A stretch of 44,265 nucleotides of DNA, from assembly GCA_964637185.1 (NCBI GenBank), contig CAZWVB010000005.1, positions 1-44,265 of the forward strand, given 5' to 3'. Of the stretch, positions 15,854 to 24,656 are shown in pieces. The position numbers and the translations under genes are program-made. Position 1 is the stretch's first letter. Each line of letters opens with the position of its first letter. The notes beneath the pieces were generated by a model. That model searched no databases. It had not been told where the DNA came from and saw only the letters and a list, made by a program, of their open reading frames with translations. This DNA comes from CAZSVP01 sp964637185 (GTDB taxonomy: Bacteria > Patescibacteriota > Saccharimonadia > CAILAD01 > BJGX01).

Positions 15854-18800
15854 ATGGCAACCGCCACTTTGCCTGATGATACTGAAAATGATTTTTATGA
15901 TGATCAAAATGATTTTGATCAGGCTTTTGATGAAATAGTAGAAGGCAACCCTGATTTAGCCGAAGTTGGCAGCGATGCAGGAAACGAGGAGTTACCTAGT
16001 ACGTACCGACAAAATACTGGGGGCACAAATGTTAGCCCGGTAAGATCCTACCGCAACAACCCAGTTGGAGGTAGAAGCGAAAAACTTGATTTTGGTAGTC
16101 GAAGCAGTTCAAGCGGGGGTGGTAAGGGGAAAAGTTCAGAGGATACTCCGAGTAGCAGAAAACCGGCTCACATCTGGGGTAATCCTGCTGCAGAAAAGAA
16201 ACTGCAAAAAAAGAAGGCCCAGGACGCAGGCTACAAGAACCCCCAAAAACAGCAGAAGGCTCAAAATAAATCCAATCTACAAAAAGGGACTGATGAGCTA
16301 TCGCGCGCCCAAGGTGGTGCCACATCAGAAGACGGTTTTACCAAAGCCACTGGTAAACTAATAACTCAAGTAGTTGAAGGTAATTGGGAAGGTGCCGGGC
16401 TATCGCTTGGTGCAAGTAGTAGTCTAAAGCGCGGCGTTCTAATTGGTGGTGGTCTGATAATTGCTATTTTTGCAATGATTGGCTTCTTCATCGCCCAAAT
16501 AGTTGCCAACCCTTTCGAGTTTCTCAAAACAGTGGTGACCGACAAAGCAGTACGCCGTTTTGCGATTACCGCAGCCGATGCGGTCGGAGTACCTGGAGCT
16601 TCGCAGGTCAAATCCACCCTAGAGGCTGCTGGGCTGGTCTATGAAGTAAAGTCCAGCAACGTAGCGGTAGCTGCTCCTGATCCGGCCAACAAACCAGAGG
16701 CGGGTAGTATTGACGATATCTTAGCTCACATTGATTGGGAGAAAGCCCAGTGGAAATATGGCAATACCTACTCTTGTGCCTACCGCTTTACATTCAAGCC
16801 GTATGTCAATTACGACAATCAAACAATACATTTGATAGACAAGGTCTATGCCAAGGGCACTGGCAAGGAAGTGCCATTGGACCAAGCCACTGATGCCATC
16901 AATACATGTTTTATGAATAGTTATCCTATGTTCAACCTATCGGTACGTGCCAAACCGGCCCGAGTGGTAAATAAGGGCTCCAGTGCCTATCTAGGCTATG
17001 CAAGTGACAAAGATCAGGTCAATCAGCTCGATCAAAGCCAGGCGGACGCAGCGTTTCAAAAAAAGACCTTGGAACGTATCACAGACAAAAAAGATCAGGG
17101 CCCAACCACAACAGAGCAGAAAGTAAAACAATTTGCAGACAAGATATATGATGAAATTGAGCAAGGCAAAGACCCCAACACTCTAGACTGGGATGGTATA
17201 GCCCAAAGCGTGGGTCTGACTTTTCCCACCAATGATCAAGATGCCACACAAGTAGCGCAGTCAATGTGCACCTACTACACCATATTTACTAATCCTGATA
17301 ATACCGTCCGTGCGATCCAAACCCGCCACAACGTGTCCGTACGCAATGGGCTAAAATTTTTGTCTCTAGCGGGATCGAATGCCCTCTATCGGACAAGCAA
17401 CAAGGAAACAAATTATACAGCCAATTCAATAGCCAACTGGGCCAACGCTGCTGGCTATAGTCTGCAAACTGGTGATGGCAACAAAGGCGATCAAGCTTCT
17501 GCGGAATCTCTACTGAATCGAGCCTATATCATCACCCCCATCGAGGCCTTACGACTCAATAAGACCTTGTCGCTGGCCTGTAGTTTGAGTGCGAATGCCG
17601 ATCGAGGGGCTGGTGGAGGTATTTTCGGGGGATTATTACAAGGAATATTTCAGGCTCTTGGCAAAGTGGGTCAGAGTGTAGTCTTAGCTGTCTACCAGCA
17701 ATTTCGTGCCAAAGTAGTGGCAGACTCTAGTGGTATTTTTGAGATTGGCAATCCCAACAATTTTGGTATGAAGGAGATCCTGATAGCAAGCTTTAAAGTA
17801 TCGGCAACTGGTGGCTCTACAGGCACTGAAGCCGGGCCTCAGAATTTCAATCGGCAAGTAATGGGTGTCGATCAAGTCACTTCTGACTATATGCGTGCAG
17901 TAGGGGGACGATTTTTGACGGAAGCCGAGCGTAGCGCATTGGCAATAAGGGTTGAAAACGATGCTCGTGCAGAGGAGAAAAACAAATCATTGATCGCCCG
18001 AATATTTGACACCAATAGTCCTCGCTCGATTGTTAGCCAAATTGCCAGTCGCAATACAAGCCCGCAAGATACCAAAACATATTTGGCAAGCTCACTCAAG
18101 TCATTTAGCAATCCATTGCAATATTTTGCCGATAGTTCACGCCAATTTGCTTTCGTGACGACTGGACAAAACAATCGTGCCTTTGCGGCCGGTGATGATA
18201 CCTCAGAGTATTTCAAGCTTGAACTGTCTGGCTTTAGCCCCCAAGAACTTTCATCAGTCAATCTACTTGATAACGCCAAAGCTATCGAGAAGCTCAAAAA
18301 GGAGCTTGATTTTGCAAGCCCAGATGAGATACGCAACAAACAAATACAATATTATGACGAGTGTATAAAAAAACAAGGTTTGACCTCAAAAGTCTTATTC
18401 ACTAGAATCCCCATTGATTCCAATGTCGACAATACCAAACCAGAAGACCAGCTGAAATATATTTACATCAAAAAAGGATTTGAGCTGGGTGGCAATGGTG
18501 AAGATGTCATCTTCACAGGCAAAGATCCTACAAATCCAGCGGATGTTGATGTTGATTCGGAATTCTATAAGATATATACCTGCGAAACAATGCTTACCAA
18601 CACCAACCCGATTAAGATGGCCAAAATAGATTTGGATTTTGCAAAACGTTATCGGCTATATCTATACTACAAATCTCAAATGGAACTATTGCGCGATCTC
18701 AGCCAAGACAAGCCGCCGAGTTATTTCTATGCCGGCACGAGCGGTAGTGATGACGACAGCAGTGGTGGAGGCGGATCTTTCTCTGGTTTGCCCGCCGACA

Positions 18801-19234
18801 AATCAGTCATGACTATTAGCCAATGTTGGGGTGGCATAGGTGGGCATCCTGGCATTGATCTAGCATACCTAGCCAATAAGACACCTAGTATTTTTGCCGT
18901 CGACGATGGTGTAGTTGAAGAAGCCCGCACCGAAGCTCAAAGTGGTGGCTACGGCAATATGGTCTATCTCAAGCATAGCAATGGACTTTACACACTCTAC
19001 GCCCACAACAAGGAACTCAAAGTCCAAAAAGGCGACCAGGTCCAAAAAGGCCAGGAAATAGCCATTGGTGATACTACAGGATACAGCACTGGTCCGCATT
19101 TGCACTTTGAGGTACGCTCTGGCCCTTACTCTGACGCCCGCAGCATCCACAACCCGGTGTTTTATATACCACAGCTCAATGACCTACCTGGACTCAATTG
19201 TAAAACCGGCAAAGACGAGGCGGGTCAGCAATGA
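15854..19234 (+). CDS. Giant membrane-anchored M23 peptidase, T4SS-associated
   Basis: 1126 residues. Residues 1-190 are hydrophilic and probably disordered: an acidic start, then a serine- and glycine-rich part, then a lysine- and glutamine-rich part. One membrane helix follows (about 193-218), then a roughly 770-residue extracellular region without recognised motifs, and a C-terminal M23 domain (about 995-1105). The M23 zinc ligands are visible: H998 and D1002 in GHPGIDL, and H1082-L-H1084 in GPHLHFEV, with H1051 in LYAH. M23 enzymes are endopeptidases that cut peptidoglycan cross-bridges. It is the first gene of an operon whose members overlap by four bases. It may combine the wall-opening role of VirB1-type enzymes with a structural role; that is inference. 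Confidence 0.8.
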   Translation: MATATLPDDTENDFYDDQNDFDQAFDEIVEGNPDLAEVGSDAGNEELPSTYRQNTGGTNVSPVRSYRNNPVGGRSEKLDFGSRSSSSGGGKGKSSEDTPSSRKPAHIWGNPAAEKKLQKKKAQDAGYKNPQKQQKAQNKSNLQKGTDELSRAQGGATSEDGFTKATGKLITQVVEGNWEGAGLSLGASSSLKRGVLIGGGLIIAIFAMIGFFIAQIVANPFEFLKTVVTDKAVRRFAITAADAVGVPGASQVKSTLEAAGLVYEVKSSNVAVAAPDPANKPEAGSIDDILAHIDWEKAQWKYGNTYSCAYRFTFKPYVNYDNQTIHLIDKVYAKGTGKEVPLDQATDAINTCFMNSYPMFNLSVRAKPARVVNKGSSAYLGYASDKDQVNQLDQSQADAAFQKKTLERITDKKDQGPTTTEQKVKQFADKIYDEIEQGKDPNTLDWDGIAQSVGLTFPTNDQDATQVAQSMCTYYTIFTNPDNTVRAIQTRHNVSVRNGLKFLSLAGSNALYRTSNKETNYTANSIANWANAAGYSLQTGDGNKGDQASAESLLNRAYIITPIEALRLNKTLSLACSLSANADRGAGGGIFGGLLQGIFQALGKVGQSVVLAVYQQFRAKVVADSSGIFEIGNPNNFGMKEILIASFKVSATGGSTGTEAGPQNFNRQVMGVDQVTSDYMRAVGGRFLTEAERSALAIRVENDARAEEKNKSLIARIFDTNSPRSIVSQIASRNTSPQDTKTYLASSLKSFSNPLQYFADSSRQFAFVTTGQNNRAFAAGDDTSEYFKLELSGFSPQELSSVNLLDNAKAIEKLKKELDFASPDEIRNKQIQYYDECIKKQGLTSKVLFTRIPIDSNVDNTKPEDQLKYIYIKKGFELGGNGEDVIFTGKDPTNPADVDVDSEFYKIYTCETMLTNTNPIKMAKIDLDFAKRYRLYLYYKSQMELLRDLSQDKPPSYFYAGTSGSDDDSSGGGGSFSGLPADKSVMTISQCWGGIGGHPGIDLAYLANKTPSIFAVDDGVVEEARTEAQSGGYGNMVYLKHSNGLYTLYAHNKELKVQKGDQVQKGQEIAIGDTTGYSTGPHLHFEVRSGPYSDARSIHNPVFYIPQLNDLPGLNCKTGKDEAGQQ

Positions 19235-20235
19235 GTAGGCGCAATTGGATCATCGTAGCTGTAGTAATATTTGTTGTTGTTTGTGTAATAGCACTGATAA
19301 TAAATTTGTTGATCAGTCGCAAACCAGCATTGCCAACACTCACGCCCAACCTAGTTGATAGTGGCAATATACAGAATGCCCAAATTGGCACGGATGGTCT
19401 TATTTACACCAAATCATCACAGTTGAAACAGCTCAAAGGTAGTAGTGTCACTTCTCTAGGGGTGTTGTCCACGACCAACAATATAGCGCCTAGCTTCAAT
19501 GCTCAGTATGTGGCTACCACAAATGCGACCCCACCACAACAAACTGTACTTACACAAGTCAGCAATGGTGCAGTTGTATCCAAGCTCAATGGCTCATCAT
19601 TTGGTTGGATCGACAATAACAATTACTTGATCGGTAACTTCAATACCAAAAACCTACCGTTTGCGACTGACGCGTATTCTATACCACAGATCATCACAGC
19701 CCAGTCGCTCAATGGCACTACCACCAACAAATATACTAGCCCCAATAGTATGCTCAATATACTTCTCAACAATACTGAAAAAACATATATCAGTACCACC
19801 ACACCCAATTTTGATACATTTCAAATCGTGAGCCTCAATCATGCCAACAATTCACTACAAGTAATTCATGATATACCCAATTTTGGCTTCAAGCGATACG
19901 ATCAATTCAATACAGCCATGATCAAACCAAATACTACTGGGGCTGGCTTGGTTTTGCTAGTGGGGGATAATTATATAGACACCAACGTAGCCTATGCTAT
20001 TCAGACCAGCGAGTTGGTATCAAAAGACAAATTACTAGTGATTGTGCCGGCTGAGAAGTCGACTATTTTGCTGTACAATCTTTCTAACAAATCGGCCACC
20101 GCCATAGCCAATCTTACAATACCCAACTCCGAGACAATAATAGGTACGTTTTTCCAGTCCAACAATCTGTATTTAGTAACGCAGCGCGGTGTCTATTATA
20201 TTGATGCCAGCCCTATCCAGGAGCAGCTGCAATGA
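19231..20235 (+). CDS. Membrane-anchored protein of unknown function, paralogue of the gene at 22778
   Basis: 334 residues: short basic start (MSRRNW), one membrane helix (about 6-28), then an extracellular region rich in asparagine, threonine and serine and dominated by predicted beta strands. Repeated short units of the kind GLIYTKSS or NLYLVTQRGVYYID suggest a beta-propeller-like fold, but this is inference. Its length, topology and C-terminal pattern match the protein at 22778. The start overlaps the M23 gene by ATGA and the stop overlaps the next gene in the same way, so it is translationally coupled. No enzyme motif is visible. Confidence 0.7.
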   Translation: MSRRNWIIVAVVIFVVVCVIALIINLLISRKPALPTLTPNLVDSGNIQNAQIGTDGLIYTKSSQLKQLKGSSVTSLGVLSTTNNIAPSFNAQYVATTNATPPQQTVLTQVSNGAVVSKLNGSSFGWIDNNNYLIGNFNTKNLPFATDAYSIPQIITAQSLNGTTTNKYTSPNSMLNILLNNTEKTYISTTTPNFDTFQIVSLNHANNSLQVIHDIPNFGFKRYDQFNTAMIKPNTTGAGLVLLVGDNYIDTNVAYAIQTSELVSKDKLLVIVPAEKSTILLYNLSNKSATAIANLTIPNSETIIGTFFQSNNLYLVTQRGVYYIDASPIQEQLQ

Positions 20236-22781
20236 GACGCTCCATCAATCAACTACGCTTGGCGCTGCTATTTATGATGAGCTTTGTGGTGATTGCCGTA
20301 GCGCCAATACAAGCACTGGCCGCTGACAACACAACCACCACAACCGGTGCCGACAGTACTGCCACCCAAACCACCAATCCCCTGAATCAACAGCAAACAC
20401 AGGCGGCCGAAAAAAACTGGCGGCTCGAGGGAGAGAGGGCTCCTTTTGATGACTACACAGATCTACCATGTGGCGCCACCAACATCACGACTGCGATCAA
20501 CACTAGCTTGCCAGCGGATTTCCCCGAACCTGCCAAAACCATTTTTACCAACGCCGCCAACGCTGCCCAGACAAGCCCAAGTGTGCTGGCGGCTATATAC
20601 ATGAATGAACACGCTATTAACGACTACAAAACAATCCCAACCGACAGAACCAAATTGGATGGTGGAGCATCAAACACAGACACCGGTGCCGCGGGGCCGT
20701 TTCAAATACTGCCCAAGTATTGGAAATCAGAATGGGGTGACATAAATAACTTTGAAGCCGCCGCCAACGCAGCAGCCAAGGCTTGGCTCAGAGATATTGG
20801 CAAAGTCGGACCAAATCCAGAGCTAGGATCTGTTGCCGAGGTCAAACAGGGTACAGTGGCATTTGGTCTAGGTACGTACGTGTCGGGCAATCCAAATTAC
20901 AATCCCAATGATGCTTATACCAAGAGTTATATTGAAAGCGGTCTCAAGCGCTATCAGTCGCTAAATAGTGGCAGTCCGTCAAACAATAATGCAAATGCAA
21001 ATTCACCCTCATCAAACACCCAAGCTTCAGGCAAAATTTATGTCCTGGGTGACTCTATCACCGTAGGTTTGAATAGTGCGGACTTGGAGACCAAACTCAA
21101 AGGTATTGGTTTTAGTGAGGTCAAAATCAACGCAGATGGTGGTAGATCAATCCTTGCGGCTGGGCTTGGTCCGGAAAAAATGAGTGGTATAGATGCACTC
21201 AAAAAAGATGCTGATTACATCAAACAAGCCTCGGCGGTAGTAATTTTGCTCGGTACCAATCAAGATAGTAATTTTGCCGACGCTCAGCAAAAATTGTTGA
21301 GTGAATTCAATAAACTCAACCCCAATGCCAAGTACTACTGGGGCAATGTATTTTCGGTATATACCGATAGCCCCGATCCAGGCGCTGCCAAAACGGCTGC
21401 GGCCAAGATCAACAAAACCATTACTGAAAAGGGTGCTAGTTCCACGCCCAAATACTCGTTGCTCAATGGTTACAAATTTGTCTGGGGTGACGATGATGCC
21501 ACGCAAATAGCACAAAAATCACTACCAGATCCCAACAAGCTGCTTAGTTCTGACGGTGTCCATTTGACTGGTGATGGTTATAAAAAATACGCTGATTTTC
21601 TGGCACAAGAGATCCAAAGGGGTGGTAGTGCCATTGTCAGTAACACACCTTCTACTACCTGTAGTAAAGGTAGTGCAGCAGGATCAGGGCAATGTGTAGA
21701 TGAGGCCAAGTTGCCCAAGATCAACGACGCTGCCAAAGTAGCCGATGCGATCAATAAGTTTGTGGAGAAAAATAGTCGCAATGACGCGCCTTTGCGTGGT
21801 CTGGGTGATAAGTTTGTAAGTGGTGCCATACGGGCCCAGGTCAATCCTTTCCTTGAGGTGTCGATCGCAATGCAGGAATCGGGTTTTGGTGTAGCTGGTG
21901 TCGCTACACAAGGTATAAACAATGCTTTTGGTCGTACTGCAACCGACTCAGAACCACATAAGTTTCTTGGTGATCGCAACTGGTATCAATATGATTCATG
22001 GGCGGATAGTCTAGATGGTGGTGGCACCAAAGATGATCAACCTACATATATGAAAAGGGTTTATGTCGATCAAGGCAAGATAACAATTAAAGACTTTATG
22101 CTTAAATATGCACCACCGAGCGAAAACGATACCGAAGGATATATCAACGGCATCAAAAAACGTATTCAAGAAATGGTAACTTTATCGGGAGATGGGGTAG
22201 ATTGTGGGGGAGCAGGTAGCCTCAAAGATATTAGTTATAAAGACAAAGCAGAGCTTGTAGCTCGCGTCAACAAGGCAGTCAGCGACGGCAAACTCATACT
22301 CAAGCCAACTCATGCTGGGCAGACTCGCGATATGATCGTCAACGATATCAACAATACTGCTCAAGAGCCATTACTAAAGACATTGGTAATACTGGCCGAA
22401 CAGTATGGCAAGCCGATTACGATTGAGCTAATCAAAGAAAATCAAGGTTATTGTGGCGACTTTGATAGAAACGCCACCAATTACGGTCCCTACACATCAT
22501 CACATGCCTATGGCTTAGCTGTTGATTTTACTGCAGCCGGTAGCAGCCCAGATACAGTAGCACTATTCAAAACCCTTTATAGCAACCGAAGCTTGCTGAA
22601 TATTGGGGAGCTTGAACACAATCCCGTACCAGACGGTGCAAAAAATATGAAGTTTGGCGAAGATTATGATTACCCCGCAGCTATACAAAACGATCACAGC
22701 GACCATATCCATCTAGGTATTCGTGGCTCTGGCCAGACAGCACCGGGCTGCACACCAAAGCCTGGAGGTGAAAACGTATGA
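20232..22781 (+). CDS. Secreted four-domain cell-wall hydrolase: SLT-like, SGNH, glucosaminidase-like, M15-like
   Basis: 849 residues: signal peptide (about 1-31) and four apparent enzymatic modules. (1) Lysozyme/transglycosylase-like, about 100-240, with E126 in IYMNEHA and GPFQILPKYW. (2) SGNH hydrolase, about 268-462: GDSITVG with S275, GTN at 341-343, and DGVHL with D441 and H444. (3) Glucosaminidase-like, about 500-650, with E549 in AMQESGFG. (4) M15-type carboxypeptidase-like, about 660-832: H758 and D765 in SHAYGLAVDF, H825 and H827 in DHIHLGI. A serine- and asparagine-rich linker follows module 1. Together these could cut glycan strands, remove acyl groups and trim stem peptides. The gene lies inside the ATGA-coupled operon. 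Assignments rest on motifs; module 1 is the least certain. Confidence 0.75.
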   Translation: MRRSINQLRLALLFMMSFVVIAVAPIQALAADNTTTTTGADSTATQTTNPLNQQQTQAAEKNWRLEGERAPFDDYTDLPCGATNITTAINTSLPADFPEPAKTIFTNAANAAQTSPSVLAAIYMNEHAINDYKTIPTDRTKLDGGASNTDTGAAGPFQILPKYWKSEWGDINNFEAAANAAAKAWLRDIGKVGPNPELGSVAEVKQGTVAFGLGTYVSGNPNYNPNDAYTKSYIESGLKRYQSLNSGSPSNNNANANSPSSNTQASGKIYVLGDSITVGLNSADLETKLKGIGFSEVKINADGGRSILAAGLGPEKMSGIDALKKDADYIKQASAVVILLGTNQDSNFADAQQKLLSEFNKLNPNAKYYWGNVFSVYTDSPDPGAAKTAAAKINKTITEKGASSTPKYSLLNGYKFVWGDDDATQIAQKSLPDPNKLLSSDGVHLTGDGYKKYADFLAQEIQRGGSAIVSNTPSTTCSKGSAAGSGQCVDEAKLPKINDAAKVADAINKFVEKNSRNDAPLRGLGDKFVSGAIRAQVNPFLEVSIAMQESGFGVAGVATQGINNAFGRTATDSEPHKFLGDRNWYQYDSWADSLDGGGTKDDQPTYMKRVYVDQGKITIKDFMLKYAPPSENDTEGYINGIKKRIQEMVTLSGDGVDCGGAGSLKDISYKDKAELVARVNKAVSDGKLILKPTHAGQTRDMIVNDINNTAQEPLLKTLVILAEQYGKPITIELIKENQGYCGDFDRNATNYGPYTSSHAYGLAVDFTAAGSSPDTVALFKTLYSNRSLLNIGELEHNPVPDGAKNMKFGEDYDYPAAIQNDHSDHIHLGIRGSGQTAPGCTPKPGGENV

Positions 22782-23794
22782 ATCAACAACAGAGAAATGT
22801 ATTGCTAGGCATAGGGATTGCGGTAGCAGTGTTAGTGATAATAATACTGATTTTTATACTTCGCAGTTCGGCACCCAAGATCAATCAGATACATTCAATT
22901 GGGTCTCAATACCAGCTGGTACCCACAAACGATGGTTTGACGTTTATAGATAATAATAGCAATCTACAGCAATATACTGACTCCAACAAATCAATTCGTT
23001 TTATAGGAAGTACCAATATGGACTTTCAGCCCAAAATTTCACAAAGTGCCAACTATGTTTCTACAATCACAGGTCCGCAAAACTCATCATTCCAGATAAC
23101 ACCGATAGCCAACTATGGTGGCAATGCCGGATTCGGTACAACCACGCTTGCCTATGGATATTTGTCTTGGGGTATCGACAATCTTATTACCGGCATAATC
23201 CCTACCAATAGCCGCCCCGACAGATCACAGCCTGCCGATATTCAGACTTACTACGGCAAGCTTGCGCAACGCAGTGCTGACAATATCAACCAAGTATTGA
23301 AGCAGTCGCCACAAGATTGGCAATTCCAAAACATCGTTTATTCTGACAACCAAAGAATCATGCTAGCTGTCACTGAGCCTGGCAATGTCAAAATCAAATC
23401 AATCAGTACAGCAAATTGGCAGGAGACTTCCAATTGGCAGTACAACAGTTTGGTAGAGTCATATCAGGCAGGGCAAAAACTAATTTTGCGAGCGGAATCA
23501 ACAACTCCAGTGGAGATTATTGATAATGATAGCAAACGCTACGTTACCAATTTACAATTGCCGGCTCGTTTGGTTTATCCAGTGGGTAGTCATCAATTAT
23601 GTGTACTTATACAAAACAGCGATAATGTCGAACTAGGACTATATGATTACAAATCCAACCGCTACGACAAAAAATTCAAACTGCCGAGTTTTATATTCCA
23701 ACCAAACAACATTGTAGCCAATACCAAAAACATATACATTTCTACCAACAGTGGTATGTTTGAAGTCCAGAATTTTCTAGGAGGAGTAAAATGA
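22778..23794 (+). CDS. Membrane-anchored protein of unknown function, paralogue of the gene at 19231
   Basis: 338 residues: one membrane helix (about 8-28) after MNQQQRN, then a beta-rich extracellular region. It has the same length and plan as the protein at 19231, including an early GL-x-(Y/F)-x-(K/N) strand and a C-terminal segment KNIYISTNSGMFEVQNFLG that parallels NLYLVTQRGVYYIDASP. The two genes flank the four-domain hydrolase, so they may form a pair or a scaffold around it. ATGA overlaps join it to both neighbours. No catalytic motif was seen. Confidence 0.7.
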   Translation: MNQQQRNVLLGIGIAVAVLVIIILIFILRSSAPKINQIHSIGSQYQLVPTNDGLTFIDNNSNLQQYTDSNKSIRFIGSTNMDFQPKISQSANYVSTITGPQNSSFQITPIANYGGNAGFGTTTLAYGYLSWGIDNLITGIIPTNSRPDRSQPADIQTYYGKLAQRSADNINQVLKQSPQDWQFQNIVYSDNQRIMLAVTEPGNVKIKSISTANWQETSNWQYNSLVESYQAGQKLILRAESTTPVEIIDNDSKRYVTNLQLPARLVYPVGSHQLCVLIQNSDNVELGLYDYKSNRYDKKFKLPSFIFQPNNIVANTKNIYISTNSGMFEVQNFLGGVK

Positions 23795-24402
23795 GACGCT
23801 GGATGGTAATAGTAATATGTGTGATAGTGGTGGTTATTGTAGGTATTGGATTGTATACATTGTTGTCCAACATACAGTCATCTAGTCTCAAATTGACTGC
23901 TTCGTCGCCCTCAAATCAGCAAAAAGACGTCTCACCGAGTGATCCAATTGTGTTGCACTATAGCCAGCCAATAAAATCAGTGCCGAACAACCAAGTATTT
24001 AGTAGTCCAAATGCTGTTTTTGAGATATCTGTGAATGGGTCGGATATAAGCCTAAGGCCACTCAGACCTCTGAGTGAGAAAACCCAATATTTATTGACTC
24101 TCAACAATGTCACCTCGTCCAAAAATCAGACTATTACGACAACGATTACATTTACCACTGGGCTGGACCAATCAAAACGCGCCCGTTTTATCAGAACTCT
24201 GCCACATATCACCAACAACTACGCTATTTATTACGATCAAGATAATGACACATTTAACACGCAATTGCTGACTAAGCCATTAGAGCAAGCCAAGGCCCAG
24301 GCCTTGCAATATTTCCGCGATCAAGGTGTAGAGCCCAACCAACAAAAAATACAATTTGATGTGATACGATCACTCGAAGGCTCTGGCGCACCTCCCGGCT
24401 AG
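23791..24402 (+). CDS. Membrane-anchored Ig-like domain protein
   Basis: 203 residues: one membrane helix (about 5-27), then an Ig-like domain of the bacterial Big_5 type (about 35-130) with SSPSNQQKDVSPSDPIVLHYSQPIK and the late strand TITTTITFTTG. The last 70 residues (ITNNYAIYYDQDNDTF onward) form a separate small alpha-beta region without recognised motifs. It is the last gene of the operon, joined by ATGA to the gene before it. Its stop codon shares CTAG with the stop of the convergent dciA gene. It may act as an extracellular adaptor. Confidence 0.7.
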   Translation: MRRWMVIVICVIVVVIVGIGLYTLLSNIQSSSLKLTASSPSNQQKDVSPSDPIVLHYSQPIKSVPNNQVFSSPNAVFEISVNGSDISLRPLRPLSEKTQYLLTLNNVTSSKNQTITTTITFTTGLDQSKRARFIRTLPHITNNYAIYYDQDNDTFNTQLLTKPLEQAKAQALQYFRDQGVEPNQQKIQFDVIRSLEGSGAPPG

Positions 24403-24656
24403 GCCTTGACGACCACTTTGATCGATACTACTTCGAGGTCTTTGAGACCTGCTAATAGTTCCGGCTGACGCAGACGCAACTCTCCAGCTTCAGTGCTGTT
24501 ATCGACCGCGATAGTCAGCTGGCCATCCTTGATAGCCACGCTTGATACCGCAACACTTGTAGTATCTTCGATACGCAACTTAATATCGTTCAGTACGGCT
24601 CGTTGCGTATGATACCGCTGTTGTTGGCCACTGATTAGATCACCCAACTTTTTCAT
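24399..24656 (-). CDS. dciA: DUF721/DciA family replication protein
   Basis: 85 residues. The stretch VAIKDGQLTIAVDNSTEAGELRLRQPELLAGL matches the DUF721 core, as in DciA, which helps load the replicative DnaB helicase in many bacteria lacking DnaC-type loaders. It is shorter than most DciA proteins and consists almost only of the core domain. It overlaps recF by ATGA and ends the dnaA-dnaN-recF-dciA unit, the usual place for this gene. Its stop codon overlaps that of the convergent gene. Confidence 0.8.
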   Translation of the reverse strand: MKKLGDLISGQQQRYHTQRAVLNDIKLRIEDTTSVAVSSVAIKDGQLTIAVDNSTEAGELRLRQPELLAGLKDLEVVSIKVVVKA

